64,000 bases of DNA from Asterella californica (lineage: Eukaryota; Streptophyta; Marchantiopsida; Marchantiales; Aytoniaceae), in NCBI GenBank assembly GCA_036924285.1, contig JAYKYS010000011.1:1798001-1862000 (forward strand), in the 5' to 3' direction. A program made the translations under genes and the position numbers. Position 1 is the stretch's first letter; every line of letters starts with the position of its first letter. Of this stretch, positions 44,062 to 56,008 are shown piece by piece. The notes beneath the pieces are model-generated. The model was not told the DNA's origin. It saw only the letters and a list, made by a program, of their open reading frames with translations, and made no database searches.

Positions 44062-44610
44062 GTACGTTGTTACCCCGATGGTTATCTTCACGGTATCGCA
44101 TGTGCCATGGAACCTGAGACCAATTCCAGTATCGCGGGCTCACTTGCCTAACTAGTGGAGTTGTTGAAGGAGAAGATGCGGATGAAGATCTTGGAGCCGT
44201 CGTTTGCTCCGTTATCAAGCAGATGGTTTACAGTATCAAAGAAGAATGGGTCGCTGCGGTTCATCCAAGACATGCAACCGGTGAACGCAGTAACAATCAG
44301 AAATGTTGGGGTGGGACCGACTGTGGATGAGTTTGTTGTAGCGTTTGCAGGAAGAGCAATTTACTCAATGAGAGATCTTTACTCAAGGTATGATCAGTTT
44401 CAACTAACGGAGGAGAGCAGAAGCTTCACGACAATGAGGACACTTTTGGGGTTGGTTAAGATATGTACTTTACCACAGGGAGCTACCAACTCGGTAGCAC
44501 ATATGATGAACGAGATGAATCGAGTTCTAAGAGACTTCATCCCTTCATGCCGTTCTTGGATGACATCCCCATCAAAAGATGTGTGGAAGATGAGAAGGAT
44601 GAAGCATTAG
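44062..44610 (+). pseudogene. Outer element reverse transcriptase, first part (resumes after inner element)
   Basis: The frame broken at 36,440 resumes with VVTPMVIFTVSHVPW; a one-base loss near 44,153 shifts it. The ORF from 44,155 gives SRWFTVSKKNGSLRFIQDMQ, AFAGRAIYSMRDLYSRYDQF and CTLPQGATNSVAHMMNEMN. Blocks such as LPQGATNSV and the following FLDDIPIKR are unlike the usual plant gypsy RT (PFGLxNAPATFQ, YxDDxLV). They resemble the RT type I associate with fungal gypsy elements (TLPxGxTNS, YIDDVPI). That similarity is from memory and untested. Confidence 0.85.
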
Positions 44611-45956
44611 ATCAGAGGGGGTGTCGACGATACGTCACCGATAACATCGCAGATTGTGAGAAGATCTTATCTCGACTTGAGGAAGTTCATCTCACGCTGT
44701 CAAGTGCGAAGTCTACATTTGGGGTTAGAGAAGTTTTGATCGTTGGTCATTTGTGTGGATCGTTTGATCGGAAGTCAGATCCGAACAAGGTGGATGTGAT
44801 TGGAAGGATGAAGGAGGTTTGCAACTCACTGACAGAAGTAAGAAGATTTTTGGGTGCTTGTGTATTCTACCACATTTGGATTCCTCATTATGCGCATATG
44901 GCGGATCCGTTGTATGGATTGTTGCGTAAGGGTCATAAGTTCATATGGGAGGAAGAGCATACTGATGCGGTAAGGAAGCTGAAGTCTTTACTATCATCTC
45001 CTCCAGTTCTGGGAAGGATTGATTACAAGGGTGCTAGGCCGGTGGTTCTTACTGTGGATACAAGTCCAGTTGCAATTGGATGGGCAGTCGGACAGGATGA
45101 TGAGGATGGAGACAAGTTTGCGGTTAAGTTTAGAGCGAAGGTGTTAAGTGCTCGACAACGTGCTTACCCGCAAGTGAAGAGAGAACTGTGGGGTATTGTT
45201 TCAGCTATGAAAACTGAGAAAGAGTATTTGATTGGAGCAGTAGTGGTGGTTGAAACTGATTGCTTGCCGTTGTTAAGGATGATCATGAATTGTTCAACTC
45301 CTGATACTGCGATGTTACAATGGATCGCATATATCAAGTCGTTGAACCCGGAGTTTAGACATATCGCAGGGAAGGATAATCCGATGACGGATATGTTATC
45401 TCGGGCTCGATATGATGGGGAGGATGAGATGATAGAAGACATTGACGACGTGAGTACAGAGTTCTATTCGATTGCACAGACAAGAGAAGATGAGTTATTT
45501 GTTGAAGGGTTGTATGATGGTGATTTGCTTGATATCGGGAGGTACCTTAGTACGATGGTTAAGCAGACAGGTTGGACGGATGAGAGGTTTCGGAGAGTTC
45601 GAAGGAAGACCTACAACTTCATGTTGCAGGATGGATTTCTTTGGAAGCGACCGAAGCAGAAAGGTGAGATACCGCTAAGAGTGATTTGCGACAAAGAAAA
45701 TCAGCAGAAGTTGCTCAAGGCATTTCATGAGAGTCTTTGGGTTGGACATCGAGGAATTTGGGCCACTTTTACCAAGATGAAAGAGCGGTATTGGTGGAAA
45801 AACATGTACAGGGATGTTGTATCTTTTGTAGAGTCTTGTTTGACATGTCAGATGTATTCGAACATCCGACATCGTGACGGATTACATCCGACTTATCCGT
45901 TGGCAATCCACTTCAAGTGGGTGGTAGATTTGGTGATTATGCCGATTGGATTGTGA
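44545..45956 (+). pseudogene. Outer element RT palm, RNase H and integrase N-terminal part
   Basis: After a frame change near 44,545 the catalytic block reads FMPFLDDIPIKRC. The thumb (VRRFLGACVFYHIWIPHY) and RNase H (VVLTVDTSPVAIGWAVGQ near 45,050; PEFRHIAGKDNPMTDMLSRA) follow. Integrase begins with H-x3-G-H-like FHESLWVGHRG and SCLTCQ. The first catalytic aspartate is in KWVVDLVIMPIG just before TGA at 45,954-45,956. The 497-codon frame actually opens at 44,463, but its first 27 codons are out of phase with the protein. Confidence 0.88.
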
Positions 45957-46275
45957 CAGATGAGATACTTGGTACTTGCTAGAGAAGATCTTTCAAATCA
46001 AGTCGAGGGTAGGGTGCTACGGACAAAGACAACTGAAGGGGTATGTAGATTTCTCTTGGAAGAGGTTGTTTGTCGATATGGATGTGTGGGAAAGATCACT
46101 GCAGATCGGGGAGAGTTAGATGCATATGAGGCTCGTGAATTCTTTGCAAGGTGTGGGATGAGGTTATCATTGACAACTGCTTATAACCCCGAAGGGAATG
46201 CCAAGAGTGAACGCGGTCATCCGCCCATTCTGAAGGCTTTGGTGAAGACCTGCAACGGGAGGGTACACGAATGAC
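45957..46275 (+). pseudogene. Outer element integrase core
   Basis: Immediately after the TGA, in the same frame: MRYLVLAREDLSNQVEGRVL, then ITADRGELDAYEAREFF and YNPEGNAKSERGH. These carry the second catalytic Asp and the Glu, about 34-35 residues apart. It stops near 46,274 and shifts frame. Confidence 0.85.
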
Positions 46276-46880
46276 CTCGACTCTTATCATTTGCGTTATG
46301 AGCAAATCGAACGACACATAGCTCGGTGACAGGTTACATATCAGTGGAATTCATCACAGGTCAGAAACCTATCATGCCGATTGAAGAACATGTTCTGACG
46401 TGGAGTGTGTTACCTTGAGAGGACAATTTGACTAGGGAAGAGCTTCTTGCTATTCGAATTAGGCAGTTAGAGAGAAGACCAGAGGATATCCAAACTGCTT
46501 TGGATAGGCTGTGAGAAGCACGGTTGAAGAACAAGGTCAGATTTGATCAGCGACATCGTTTGAGACCTAGAGAAATCAAGGAAGGTGATTGGGTGTTAGT
46601 CTATGACAACAGCCTAGACAACCAGCATAGTGCACTCCGGAAGTTTTCCAGAAAATGGTTTGGTCCGTATGTGGTGAAGAAGGTTCATGACAACGCAACT
46701 TACGTCCTGCAAGAGTTGGATAGAACGAGCTTGAAGATACCAGTGGCAGATAAACGTGTCAAGATTTTCAAAAAGAGAGATGAGGAGGTCGATCTAGCAG
46801 ATATGTTGACGGAGTTTCAGTTTGAGCATGAGGATTATGCAGAAGACCTTGAAGGTGAGGTTGGCTACGATGGGAAGTAA
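46276..46880 (+). pseudogene. Outer element integrase C-terminal part
   Basis: A broken stretch leads into an ORF from 46,524 with RPREIKEGDWVLVYDNSLDN and LRKFSRKWFGPYVVKKVHDN, a GPY/F-like module. An acidic tail ends TAA at 46,878-46,880. Two further stops occur between 46,275 and 46,524. Confidence 0.85.
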
Positions 46881-46940
46881 GACGATAAGCCGGTCCACTC
46901 CTTGATTGATATCTCTGGTGCATACCGGAGGATGCACAGG

Positions 46941-46955
46941 TTCAGAGGGGATGGA
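46941..46955 (+). other. Outer element polypurine tract
   Basis: TTCAGAGGGGATGGA directly precedes the 3' LTR. The AGAGGGGA run is the likely plus-strand primer. Confidence 0.75.
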
Positions 46956-48952
46956 TATCGTGTCGTGGACCGGCTCCTATCTGAAATTCAGACTTCGATG
47001 CTTGTCGCTCCAAAGACACTCATGAGAAAGACAAGCTAGACCCTAGCTTATGGACTTTTGGCATCATTTCAGATCTCCATTTTCATCGCATAGATGGGTA
47101 GAGCTCCTTGTCAACTTTCCATAGGCACTTCGTCTACTTCGTTTGGACGTCTAGTGGAGGAGTTACGAGACTCGAAAGATGGAGAAAACAAGCTAGGCCC
47201 CAGCTTACGGACTTTTGGCACAACTTCGGATCTTCGCTTTCATCGCATCAGTGGATAGAGCTCTTTGTCAGCACTCCATAGGCACTTCGTCTATTTCGTT
47301 TGGACGCCTAGTGGAGACGTTACATGACTCGAAAGATGGAGAAAACAAGCTAGGCCTCAGTTTACGGACTTTTGGCACAACTTTGGATCTCCACTTTCAT
47401 CGCATCAATGGGTAGAGCTCGTTGTCAGCTTTCATAGGCACTTTGTTTACTTCGTTTGGACGTCTAGTGAAGAAGTTATGCGACTCGAAAGAAGGAAAAA
47501 TCAAGCTAGGCCTTAGTTTACTTGCTGATTGGGTATTTGAGGCTTCAAGCGTTATATCAAAGATGCAAGGGGCCTGTTTCATTATTATTGAGAGAACTTC
47601 GTACGTACAGAGACTGATACAAGGGGGTTGCTTAAAAGACTTGCTTGTTCTTGCGACTTGTCGTTGGATGTTTTGGAGAATTAGGAAGTCCAATACACGC
47701 GCGCAAGGTGTCATCGGGTTTAGATCTGTGCAGGCTACGCACAGGTTAAGACGGTTTGAGAAGAGACGGATCAGGGATGTGTACTGAGCGAAATTGAGAC
47801 GCAAGAAAGAGATTTGAGGATTTCAGTTGTCTGTGAAGGAGAGTTGGACCGTTTGGGCCGTTCCGGAGTCCAAACTTGCTGTCCTTGGATCCATCGAGAT
47901 CAGAACACCGAGTTCTACAGGAAATTGAAGATGATACCAAGTTTCATCGGGCGGTTTAGGAGTTCTGAGTGAAATTGACTCGCAGGGAAGCGCTTGCGTC
48001 AAGTTTTTCATCGTCTACGGTCTGAAGTTGGGTTGTTCTTCGCGATCGGTGAGCCAAGCTCTTCGTTCTTGGTGCCAGGATGTCTTCATCTACGCATAGG
48101 AGAAGACAATACGTGGATTGGATTGTTGGTTTGGGTGAGGTGAGCGAGTTTGAGCCGCAAGGAGTCCATTTACGTCAATTTTTTGCAACTTGCGACCAAA
48201 TTTCTTGCGTGGTTTTGCAAGGGGAACTTCAGACGACTTGTTTGGAGTCTCCTTGGGTTCGTGATAGCTAGATCTATCTGCCAGGGAAGACGGATATCAG
48301 TTTAGACGATCCATTTGTGCGGTGTGCGCGGTTTTAAGCCGCAGGGAGGAGTTTTTGAAGGTTCGATCACCTGCGACCAAAAATTAACGATATCTCGGCT
48401 GTTGGGAGTCGGATCTGAAGGTTTCTTCGGTTAACAGAGTCAACGGAGGAGACCCTATCGACATCTGAAGTCTGTTCGACGAAAAAAGGAAGTTCACAGA
48501 TAAACCTTTTTCGGTTTCTTCGCTACGAGTTTTGCTCTTTTGAGTTCGTTAGAGTTCTGGTTGGCTATATATAGGTTTAGCTAAGAACTTGTACATGGAT
48601 TTGGTTTGGACTTGGGTTTGGATCGCGTGATACTGCTGTGGCTCTGCTTGTTAGCAAAGGAAAGTTTCTCTTGCTTTGAGCTACGCTTCGGGGTTTTTGG
48701 GTTAGGGTTGAGAACCAGGGGTTGTTTTCAAAGGCTTTGAAGCAGGTTACAGACCGCTCTGGTCTGTTTTTCAGTTCTATGCTTTTAGGAGAAAGAACCG
48801 GCTGTGTACATACATTTGGAGTTGGTATATATCGCAGCGTTCATTTTCATGGTTGTTTTTCTCTGTCTCGTCTCTGTTTCAGCACACAACATCTCCACAG
48901 CCAGGAACCTCGCGTTTTCCTGGACATCCTTCACGCAATATCCGACACGATA
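46956..48952 (+). repeat. Outer element 3' LTR (1,997 bp)
   Basis: Copy of 31,280-33,292 with scattered substitutions. It starts TATCGTGTCGTGGACC (TA instead of TG) and ends CGACACGATA. Three 157-bp repeat units lie at about 47,031-47,515. CTATATATA near 48,565 is the TATA candidate. GCGG follows. Confidence 0.92.
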
Positions 48953-49390
48953 GCGGTTTCTAGATGTGAGTTGTGGGAGAGTCGACTCGAACCATGACTT
49001 CATGGTGTTGAGAACCTCTGCCATGTTCACCCACATCCGAGATAGCAAGGTGCTTGTTGAATCTGTTATTGTATTACCATCTGATTTTTGTCTCCAACCA
49101 TATATGTTGAGAAACGTCGGATACTCTACGGAAAGATGGTTGATGCCTCCTTTCGCCTTGAACTTTGGTCTCATTCGTTGCACATGTTGTTCACTGAACG
49201 GCAGATTAAATAGAGAGTTTGCATTGAGTAAGCTTTCAATGTCTTGAAAAGATGCTGACATATCATGAATGTTCGTATCACAAGCATCGTGACTTGGACG
49301 ACTGAAGTAGTTAAAACCTATTCCATATTGCACAATTTCCTCGTGCATCACATGTGGCTTCAAACACCGGATTTATGCTTGTAGCTTCAA
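48953..49390 (+). pseudogene. PIF/Harbinger transposase relic, 3' half
   Basis: This is the continuation of the transposase frame cut at 31,279. After the target-site copy it reads FLDVSCGRVDSNHDFMVLRT, matching the C-D-x-D-x-R-F-L-D-V..G..S.HD block of the family. LRNVGYSTERWLMPPF aligns to the usual L.GD.GYPL..WL..PF; the second catalytic Asp is therefore Asn. REFALSKL retains the Glu of ERAFG.LK. After stops near 49,245 the VVKTYSILHNFLVHH block (49,310-49,355) appears in another frame. The minus-strand ORF over this region is an antisense shadow. Confidence 0.8.
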
Positions 49391-52030
49391 GTAGTATGTC
49401 TGCTACTACTCTTATCGGAGTTAATATGAACCACGACATAAGGACATAAGCTATGATGTTAGAGAAGCTTTAGCAAGTTTTCTGCAAGCATCATCCGCCC
49501 CCTGAACTCACTGAGGCTACGATAAAATCAACTTGGTATGTATTTTGTGGATTCAAAATTATTGTCAAGTTCTATGTGTGCTAGTTATAAGCATAACATT
49601 ACTTGTTCGTGTGTTCAGTGATGTTGTAACATAAGTATATCATGGTTGTTCACACTATGTATGAAAGTTCTCACATTTCTTCCATCTTACCGAGTCTTTG
49701 TGCTTTGTCTCACTATCGTGTTGTGACACGGTTCACATGTGAATTTAGTGTAGAACTCGTATTGTGTTTTTTCTATGTTTTGTGAACCTTCTCATGTAAC
49801 TCGCATGGGAGCGTATTAGGTGTCACTTTCACGGTTATCTGAGATGTGAGATCGTATGATAATGAGACGTGAGTTGGACATGCACATGAGTGGCTCTTGT
49901 TGTCAAATTTGGGTATAAGATAGAGGGTGGAGGGTTCGTGGAGCATTCTTCTTTGAGTGGTGTTTTCGAGAATGTTTCTTAGTGTCCTACATGAAGGATC
50001 AGGAGCTACGAGAGGTGTCTTTATGGACGGATGATTAATCTGTGTTCCAATTCTTTCATTTTTGAATCCGTTTCATATCAAGCTTCACTACATCCGTCTC
50101 GATCACTTTCGACAGTGGTTTGTTGCCTACTTTGGTGAAGAGTTCATGGAGAGGATGATGGACTTACCTACTCCGGTGATCTTGTCAATCACCATATACG
50201 AGGAGAATTAAGACTTGATTGTGTACTTCTTACTTTGAAGGGTGAATGGACTTGAACTTTCCAGCCAACGTCCCTTTCAACGTCTAGGTTAATATCCGAT
50301 GTCATTACCGGTGGAATATCAACCATTGTGCATGGATCACGAGGAACTTTGGTGAGGAGTATTATAATCAAGTGATGACTTTCTCGTTTTTTTGTCGTGT
50401 CTTTTATCGTAGATTGATTCAACATCATCATCGATTTTGTATGAAATCTTGTGTATTTTCTTGTCACGATAGACATAACAAGCTTTTATATCTATCGTCG
50501 AACGAGGGTGATTATCTTATGTTAAGATTCGAAGTATTTTAGTTCAAGCTTTGAAGGTGTGAGAGTGTTTTTAGGGTTACACCTCCAGCTATAGTGCGAA
50601 GTAGGAGATAAAGTGATCTCCAATCTTCTTTCTCATTGATCCATTTTGGTCAATCGAGTTCATCCAAGTTCTAAAGACGGTTTTGGGATTTCAGATGTCT
50701 TCTTGGAGGTCATTCGTCGAGTGTGGGGTCTCGTTGGAAAGGACTCAAGCTGGACTATAATTTGGAGGGGGAAGATCAATTGATTTGGAGGTCCGAGCAG
50801 GGTGTTATGATCGTTCAAAGTCAAGGGGATTGAATTGATATCTTGAGTCACGTTTTTGAGTGTCTCGAGAGTTTGAGAGATGGTCTTTTGATATTTTCAA
50901 GAGGATTGGATAGTTGACACCGTGCTGTTGCACTGATGTAAAATAGTCCTACGTTTGGGTTGGATTTGACTTCGAAATGATCGATTGAAGTTAGCTATAA
51001 CCGTTTAGAGATAAAAATAAAATCATTTTGCTTGGATTCAAGGATTGAGTTGTTCCATGAGCATGAGATCTAACCTCTAAGTGAATATTTCTAGGATTGG
51101 AGTGTGTCCTATCAACTTACTACATCTGAAATTTCAGCTATTTGGTTAAGAGAAGGTGTAGGGGTCATGGATTTTAGCCACCAGGATCTGTAAAGCTCAT
51201 AAGTTAACACAGACAAAAGGCTTGGTCCATTTTGGACAACTGGTTCGGGATTTGAAGCTGACATTAAGTAGCAGTGAGGGATCAGAGGGAATTTCTTGTG
51301 AAGTTTGAGCTCAGTTCGAAGTTCAGGTTGGGAGCAAGAGGTTGTCGAAGTTCAGATTACAGCGTGGCGGGCTTCGAAGGAGAAGAGTGATTTCTCCTAC
51401 TTGGTTGGTTTTGAACAAACGACTTGAGGTTTGGAGGTGGAACTTCCTGGTGGTGCTGCAAGTGAGATGAAGGAGCTATGTTGTGAATTTGGCATGAAAA
51501 TCATATTAAGATAAGACGTCACACTATGTCGAGGTTGCTGATTGAAAATCTCTAACAGCGAAGTATCGTTATCTTCGGCATCACGTCTTGAGCTCACTGA
51601 TTGCTTGCTGCGTGCATCTTGCATGCATGTCTTACTTTGTTGGAGAGCTTGTACAGTAGGCTATCTATTGTTGTAAGGTTCATCCTCATATCAACGAATC
51701 GTAGGAAGCGAAAAAGTGAGTGTTTATGTAGTTTGTCAGAGAAAAATAGTGAAAAGTGTATTGATAGTGCATATTTGAAAGTGCTTCTGTGATCTAAGCA
51801 TATGTTTATCATGTATGAATCCTTCTTGTACTTAGAATAAGATTGAACACCCAATTGTGTTGTGTGGTGCACGTGCGTTACACTTGAGGTCAAGTTAGGT
51901 CAGTAGAAACCCAGACAAAGCTTGATAGACTACATACTGCAGACATAAGTATTTCATCAAGTAAGTCTTAGGTCTTGCTGTATCTCTCTACAGTCAGATA
52001 CCTCGTGTATTTCTAGACCAAATTTCACGC
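49391..52030. other. No gene; probable eroded LTR ahead of the decayed gypsy copy
   Basis: Only short ORFs occur. The right end (about 51,930-52,030) leads into a primer-site-like segment aligned with the one after the outer LTR. TGTTGTGACACGG at about 49,723 vaguely resembles the outer LTR start TGTCGTGTCGTGG. An LTR of about 2.3 kb between those points would suit the family, but the interior is too diverged to confirm. Confidence 0.3.
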
Positions 52031-55000
52031 TCTACGGTAGTTTGTGAACTCGACGTGAAACGTCTGGGGTTGAGATATACATTTTGTTTTGCAACCGTGG
52101 ACGTTGAAACCTCAATTCATAGATGAGGCTTCGAGGTCTAGAGAGATTCCAAATGTGACCAAGCTTTTACGGTTTGATATGCGATTATTTGAGACATTGG
52201 AGTTGGTAATGCAACAACAGCAAGCCGTTGAGCGAAAAGAGACAATGGTTACCAAAGCCTTGCAATATGTTGCATAGGCTTTCTAGATCAGTTTGACAAA
52301 AAGAACATCTCCAAGTACCTGAAGTACTATTCTCGAGAGATGGAGTTGAGTAAGGTGCCGGAGAAAGAGATGGTTAGTACATTTGAGCTTGCTGTTGTAT
52401 CGGAGCTACGAGAGCATGTGAAAGAGATTCGATCTCATGGTGCTACATGGAAAAAAATTACTCTTCAACTAAAAGAAGAGTATTCTTTAGAGGATGCAGA
52501 TCGAGTGACTAAGAAGTCATTCATGGAGTGGATAAACAAAATCAATAAAGGGCTTGTTGCCACAAAGCTATTTAGGGAGTTTGAGAGACAATTCTTTCTG
52601 ATGGCTCGTGTGGAGAAGCTCCCATTGGAGAATGACAAGGTGGAGTTTTTATTGCAAGCAGCTAACAATGAGCTAGAAAGAGAGTTGGAGCTACTTCTGG
52701 AAGATATGATGAAGATAATGGACTCGTAGTTGATTGGAGGAATGTTTCTGAAGTAGTGGATGTACTTGCCAAACGAGAGTATCGAAGAGAGAAGGTGGTG
52801 ATAAGGCAAGAAGTGAGACCACCACCGATCATACTACCTCGGAGGCAACCAATAGTGCTTAATGTACATGCACATATTGTACAAGTGCCTCCTTTTCTGC
52901 TTCCTACTGTTCTTATCTCTACAATTGCATCACAAAAAGATGCAATAGAAGAATTGATAAAATGGATGAGAGACTTGCTGATTAAGGTAGCAAGACTAGA
53001 GGAGAAAGGAGGACCACTTGGAAACAAATCCACTCTAAAGCAAAGATATGTGTAGAGATGTATTTGGTGCGATAGCATTGAACATCATCAAAAGGAGTGT
53101 GGAGACTTTGCGGACATCCTACGGCAAGGAGTGATTTATTAGAAAGAGTGGAAGATTGTCTTGAAAGACACAAGTGAGATCCTCAAAACTAACTTTGAAA
53201 AAAAGAGGAATGAGGCAAGTTCTAGAGGATTATCTTTCACAGCATGCTGCGACATTAGTAGAGGCTGGTACCTATGGAGTTGAGGTAGTGAAAGATAGAG
53301 ATAACACTTTTGAGAAGAAGATAAAGGCGAGTGAAATATAGACTCATGTCGTGATCACAATAGAGAAAAGAAAAACAACAAGGACCGAGTTACTCAAGGT
53401 GGTCACGATAATCAGAGGTGCTACTGGATGGAGTGATCCAATAGATAAAATGTCTGTACATGCTTACTTGACCAAGAGTCAACATGAGGTCCTCATAGAA
53501 AAGAAGCGTAAGAGAGATGATGTTGGTCTTAGTGAGGAGAGAAGTACTCCTAAGAGGCAGTTACGAGGAGAGAAACCTCGGCAAGATACTACATCGATGC
53601 GAGAAGAGACTATGGAGGAAGTCTCATCATCTATCCTAGAGAGATAAAAAAGGAATAAGAAAGATAAGGAAAGATAAGCCTTCTACCTACAAGCTGCAGT
53701 CGGATATTGAAGCAGCTACGGATTTGAAGGGAGTGTTAGAAGAGAGAGTACTCAATGTGAAGATTGAGTTTACTTTAAGAGAGATCCTTGGAACTGCAAA
53801 GAAAGAGTTTCATGATGTCATCATTGACATCATCAAGTGAAAGAAGCAATTGACAAGAGAGACTGCTATGACTAATGCTCTAAACACGAGAATAACGGAA
53901 GAATGGAGCTAGAGCTAGCTGAATGTTGCATCAACCACAAGGTTCTATTTGTTGTAGATGAATATGAGGAAGATGATAAGGTTCCCAATCACTACATTAG
54001 GAGACATTGGACTAGAGTTACTATGGAAACCTTGGTGAAGATAGGAGATCTGACAAGCTCGATGGTTGCTCTCATTGATCATGGATCTAAGATTAACATT
54101 ATGTCTAAAGATGTCCACCAGCGAGAGAAGTGATCGATAGACACAGAGCATGGTTGGATGTTTCAGACAACGAATAATACGCGAGGAGAACTCTATAGTG
54201 CTTGTCCAAATGTAAGGGTGAAGATTGAGGATGTAGATACAAAATAAAACTTTTTTGTTCAGACACTATTCGTATCCAATGATTCTTGGACAACCATACA
54301 TTATCATTGTAAGGATGGAGACCAAGGTGTTGGATGATGGATCCGCTTATGCTCAGATTAGAAGTCGAGACGGTAAGAGAGCAGTGCAGTTTTTGATTGT
54401 ACCTCCTAACCATGAGCATAATCAGGAATACTTGCAGAGTGGTTCTCTTCCTAGAGTTACTGAAGAGTGCAAGGATTTTAGCATATGATCATTATAGAGC
54501 GAAGATATAGTGATACCAATTCACAAAAGAAGGTACTCTCGCTAGCGGAAGGAAATGTTTTTTGTACAGGAGTTGTGAGATTTTCTAAGAGTGATTTGTT
54601 TTATACACACAACTTGCTGATTTACAAAAATGAGAGCGAAAGACTGTGGAAAGAGTTGAAAAAGATCTAAAAAGGGTGGGTGTGCTTGACGAAGAAGATA
54701 GAATAGCGGGTGTTTACATGGAGATGGGATTAGAGGATCCTTTGGAAGAGATTATCAAGATTGGAAAAGAGAGTGAAGATCAATTGATGGAAATAAATTC
54801 TAGAGAGCTCTACTCGATCGTAGAGTCGTTTCAAAAGTCTGAAATCAAGGTTGAAACCATGTACAAAATTGTGGATAGAAAGGTTAAGCTTGTAGCTCAA
54901 CTAGCCTTAAGGAGTTGAAGGTAAGCCTACAGATTTTCTCCTTCTTATCGAAGAGCAGGAGTTTAGAGAGATGTTGAGTAGATACGAAAAAGCTCTTTCT

Positions 55001-55762
55001 TTTGAAGCTTCAGGGATAGGATGTATGGATCCGAGTGTAGTAACTCTGATGGTCATCTTTACAGTTCCACATGCTTCTTGGGACTTGAGGTCAATTTCTG
55101 TCCATAGAGCTCATGAACCTAAGCTTATGGAGCTCTTGAAAGAGAAGATGCATTCTCAAATCTTCATTTGCATCGTATGCCAGCCGTTGGTTTATAATGC
55201 CTAAAAAGAGTGGAGCGTTATGTTTCATTCAGGATATGCAACCAATGAACCAAGTGACCATTAAGAATATAAAGATATGACTGATTGTAGGAGAGTTTGT
55301 TGAAGCATTTGCTGGAAGAGCAATCTACTATGTAGGAGATCTCTATTCTAGATATGAGCAATTTTAGCTTGCCGGAGGGAGCAAGGTTGTCACCACTATG
55401 AGGACTCCATTGGGATTGATAAGGATGTACACATTACCACAAGGGGCTACAAACTTAGTGGCGCACAAGACGAATGGAATGAATAAAATCTTACGAGATT
55501 TTATTCAGAGGAGATAATGTCGTTCTTGGATGACATTCCAATTAAGGGCTATCCAGAGGAAGAAAAGGATGAAGTGACAGATCAAAGAGAGTATTGTAAG
55601 TTTGTTACTGATCACATGAAGATGTTCATAATATATTATCACGACTTGAAGAAGTCCACTTGACACTATCAAGAGCCAAGTCTTCATTTGTGATTGTGAT
55701 TGTAGAAAATTTGTGTGGTTTGGTCGTAAGTCTGATCCAAGTAAAGTAGATGTCATCCAACA
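52031..55762 (+). pseudogene. Decayed gag-pro-RT of an outer-family gypsy element
   Basis: Co-linear with 33,293-36,440 plus 44,062-44,810. Seen in order: GTGAACTCGACGTGAAACG after the LTR position; gag helices (52,089-52,730, EYSLEDADRVTKKSFMEW); a knuckle remnant C-I-W-C near 53,058; ALIDHGSKINIM near 54,068; ILGQPYIIIVRMETKVLDDG near 54,285; GIGCMDPSVVTLMVIFTVPH near 55,015; and FLDDIPIKGYPEEEKDE near 55,520. Frequent stops occur. It ends abruptly near 55,760 with integrase and 3' LTR missing. It carries no inner-element insertion. Confidence 0.88.
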
Positions 55763-56008
55763 GTATCTTCAAGTTTTGTCGAGCTACATTTTGATTACTC
55801 ACTCTTTTGCTTATTTCCACCTGCAGGATGGGTGTGTATGGCTGCACGGATTTTTTCCTCAATCAATGATTTTCATATTCGTGCTTCTATTAGTTGCTTG
55901 TCTTTCTCCTAAACTTCGTTTGGTATTTCGTTTCGGTTTTTGCTTCGAAGGCTCTAGCTCGACATGAACTCAATCGTTTGTTATCCTTTCTAGGTAGATC
56001 TATGTGGA
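55763..56008. repeat. 240-bp direct repeat, copy 1
   Basis: Matches 56,433-56,672 along its length: ATCTTCAA.TTTTG.CGAGCT.CATTTT, GATGGGTGTGTATGGCTGCA, TTAGTTGCTTGTCTTTCTC or TAGTTGCTTATCTTTCTC, CTAGGTAGATCTATGTGG. It begins exactly where similarity to the gypsy copy ends. Confidence 0.8.

Larger units (their letters stand above)
31280..48952 (+). mobile_element. Outer Ty3/gypsy LTR retrotransposon, interrupted by a second gypsy element
   Basis: Two LTRs of about 2.0 kb (31,280-33,292 and 46,956-48,952) bound the element. The target duplication is GCGG (31,276-31,279 and 48,953-48,956). Internal order is gag with CCHC knuckle, protease, reverse transcriptase, RNase H, integrase, which defines Ty3/gypsy. 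Discounting the 7,621-bp inner element and its 4-bp duplication leaves about 10,048 bp. The coding region has many stops and frameshifts. The protease has DHG in place of the D-T/S-G triad, and the reverse transcriptase carries FLDD. The LTR pair is visibly more diverged than that of the inner element, as nesting requires. Confidence 0.93.

Noticed and set aside
48785..49363. 192-codon minus-strand ORF right of the outer element
   Set aside because: It is antisense to the Harbinger transposase 3' half and runs into the gypsy LTR; the plus-strand motifs explain the sequence.
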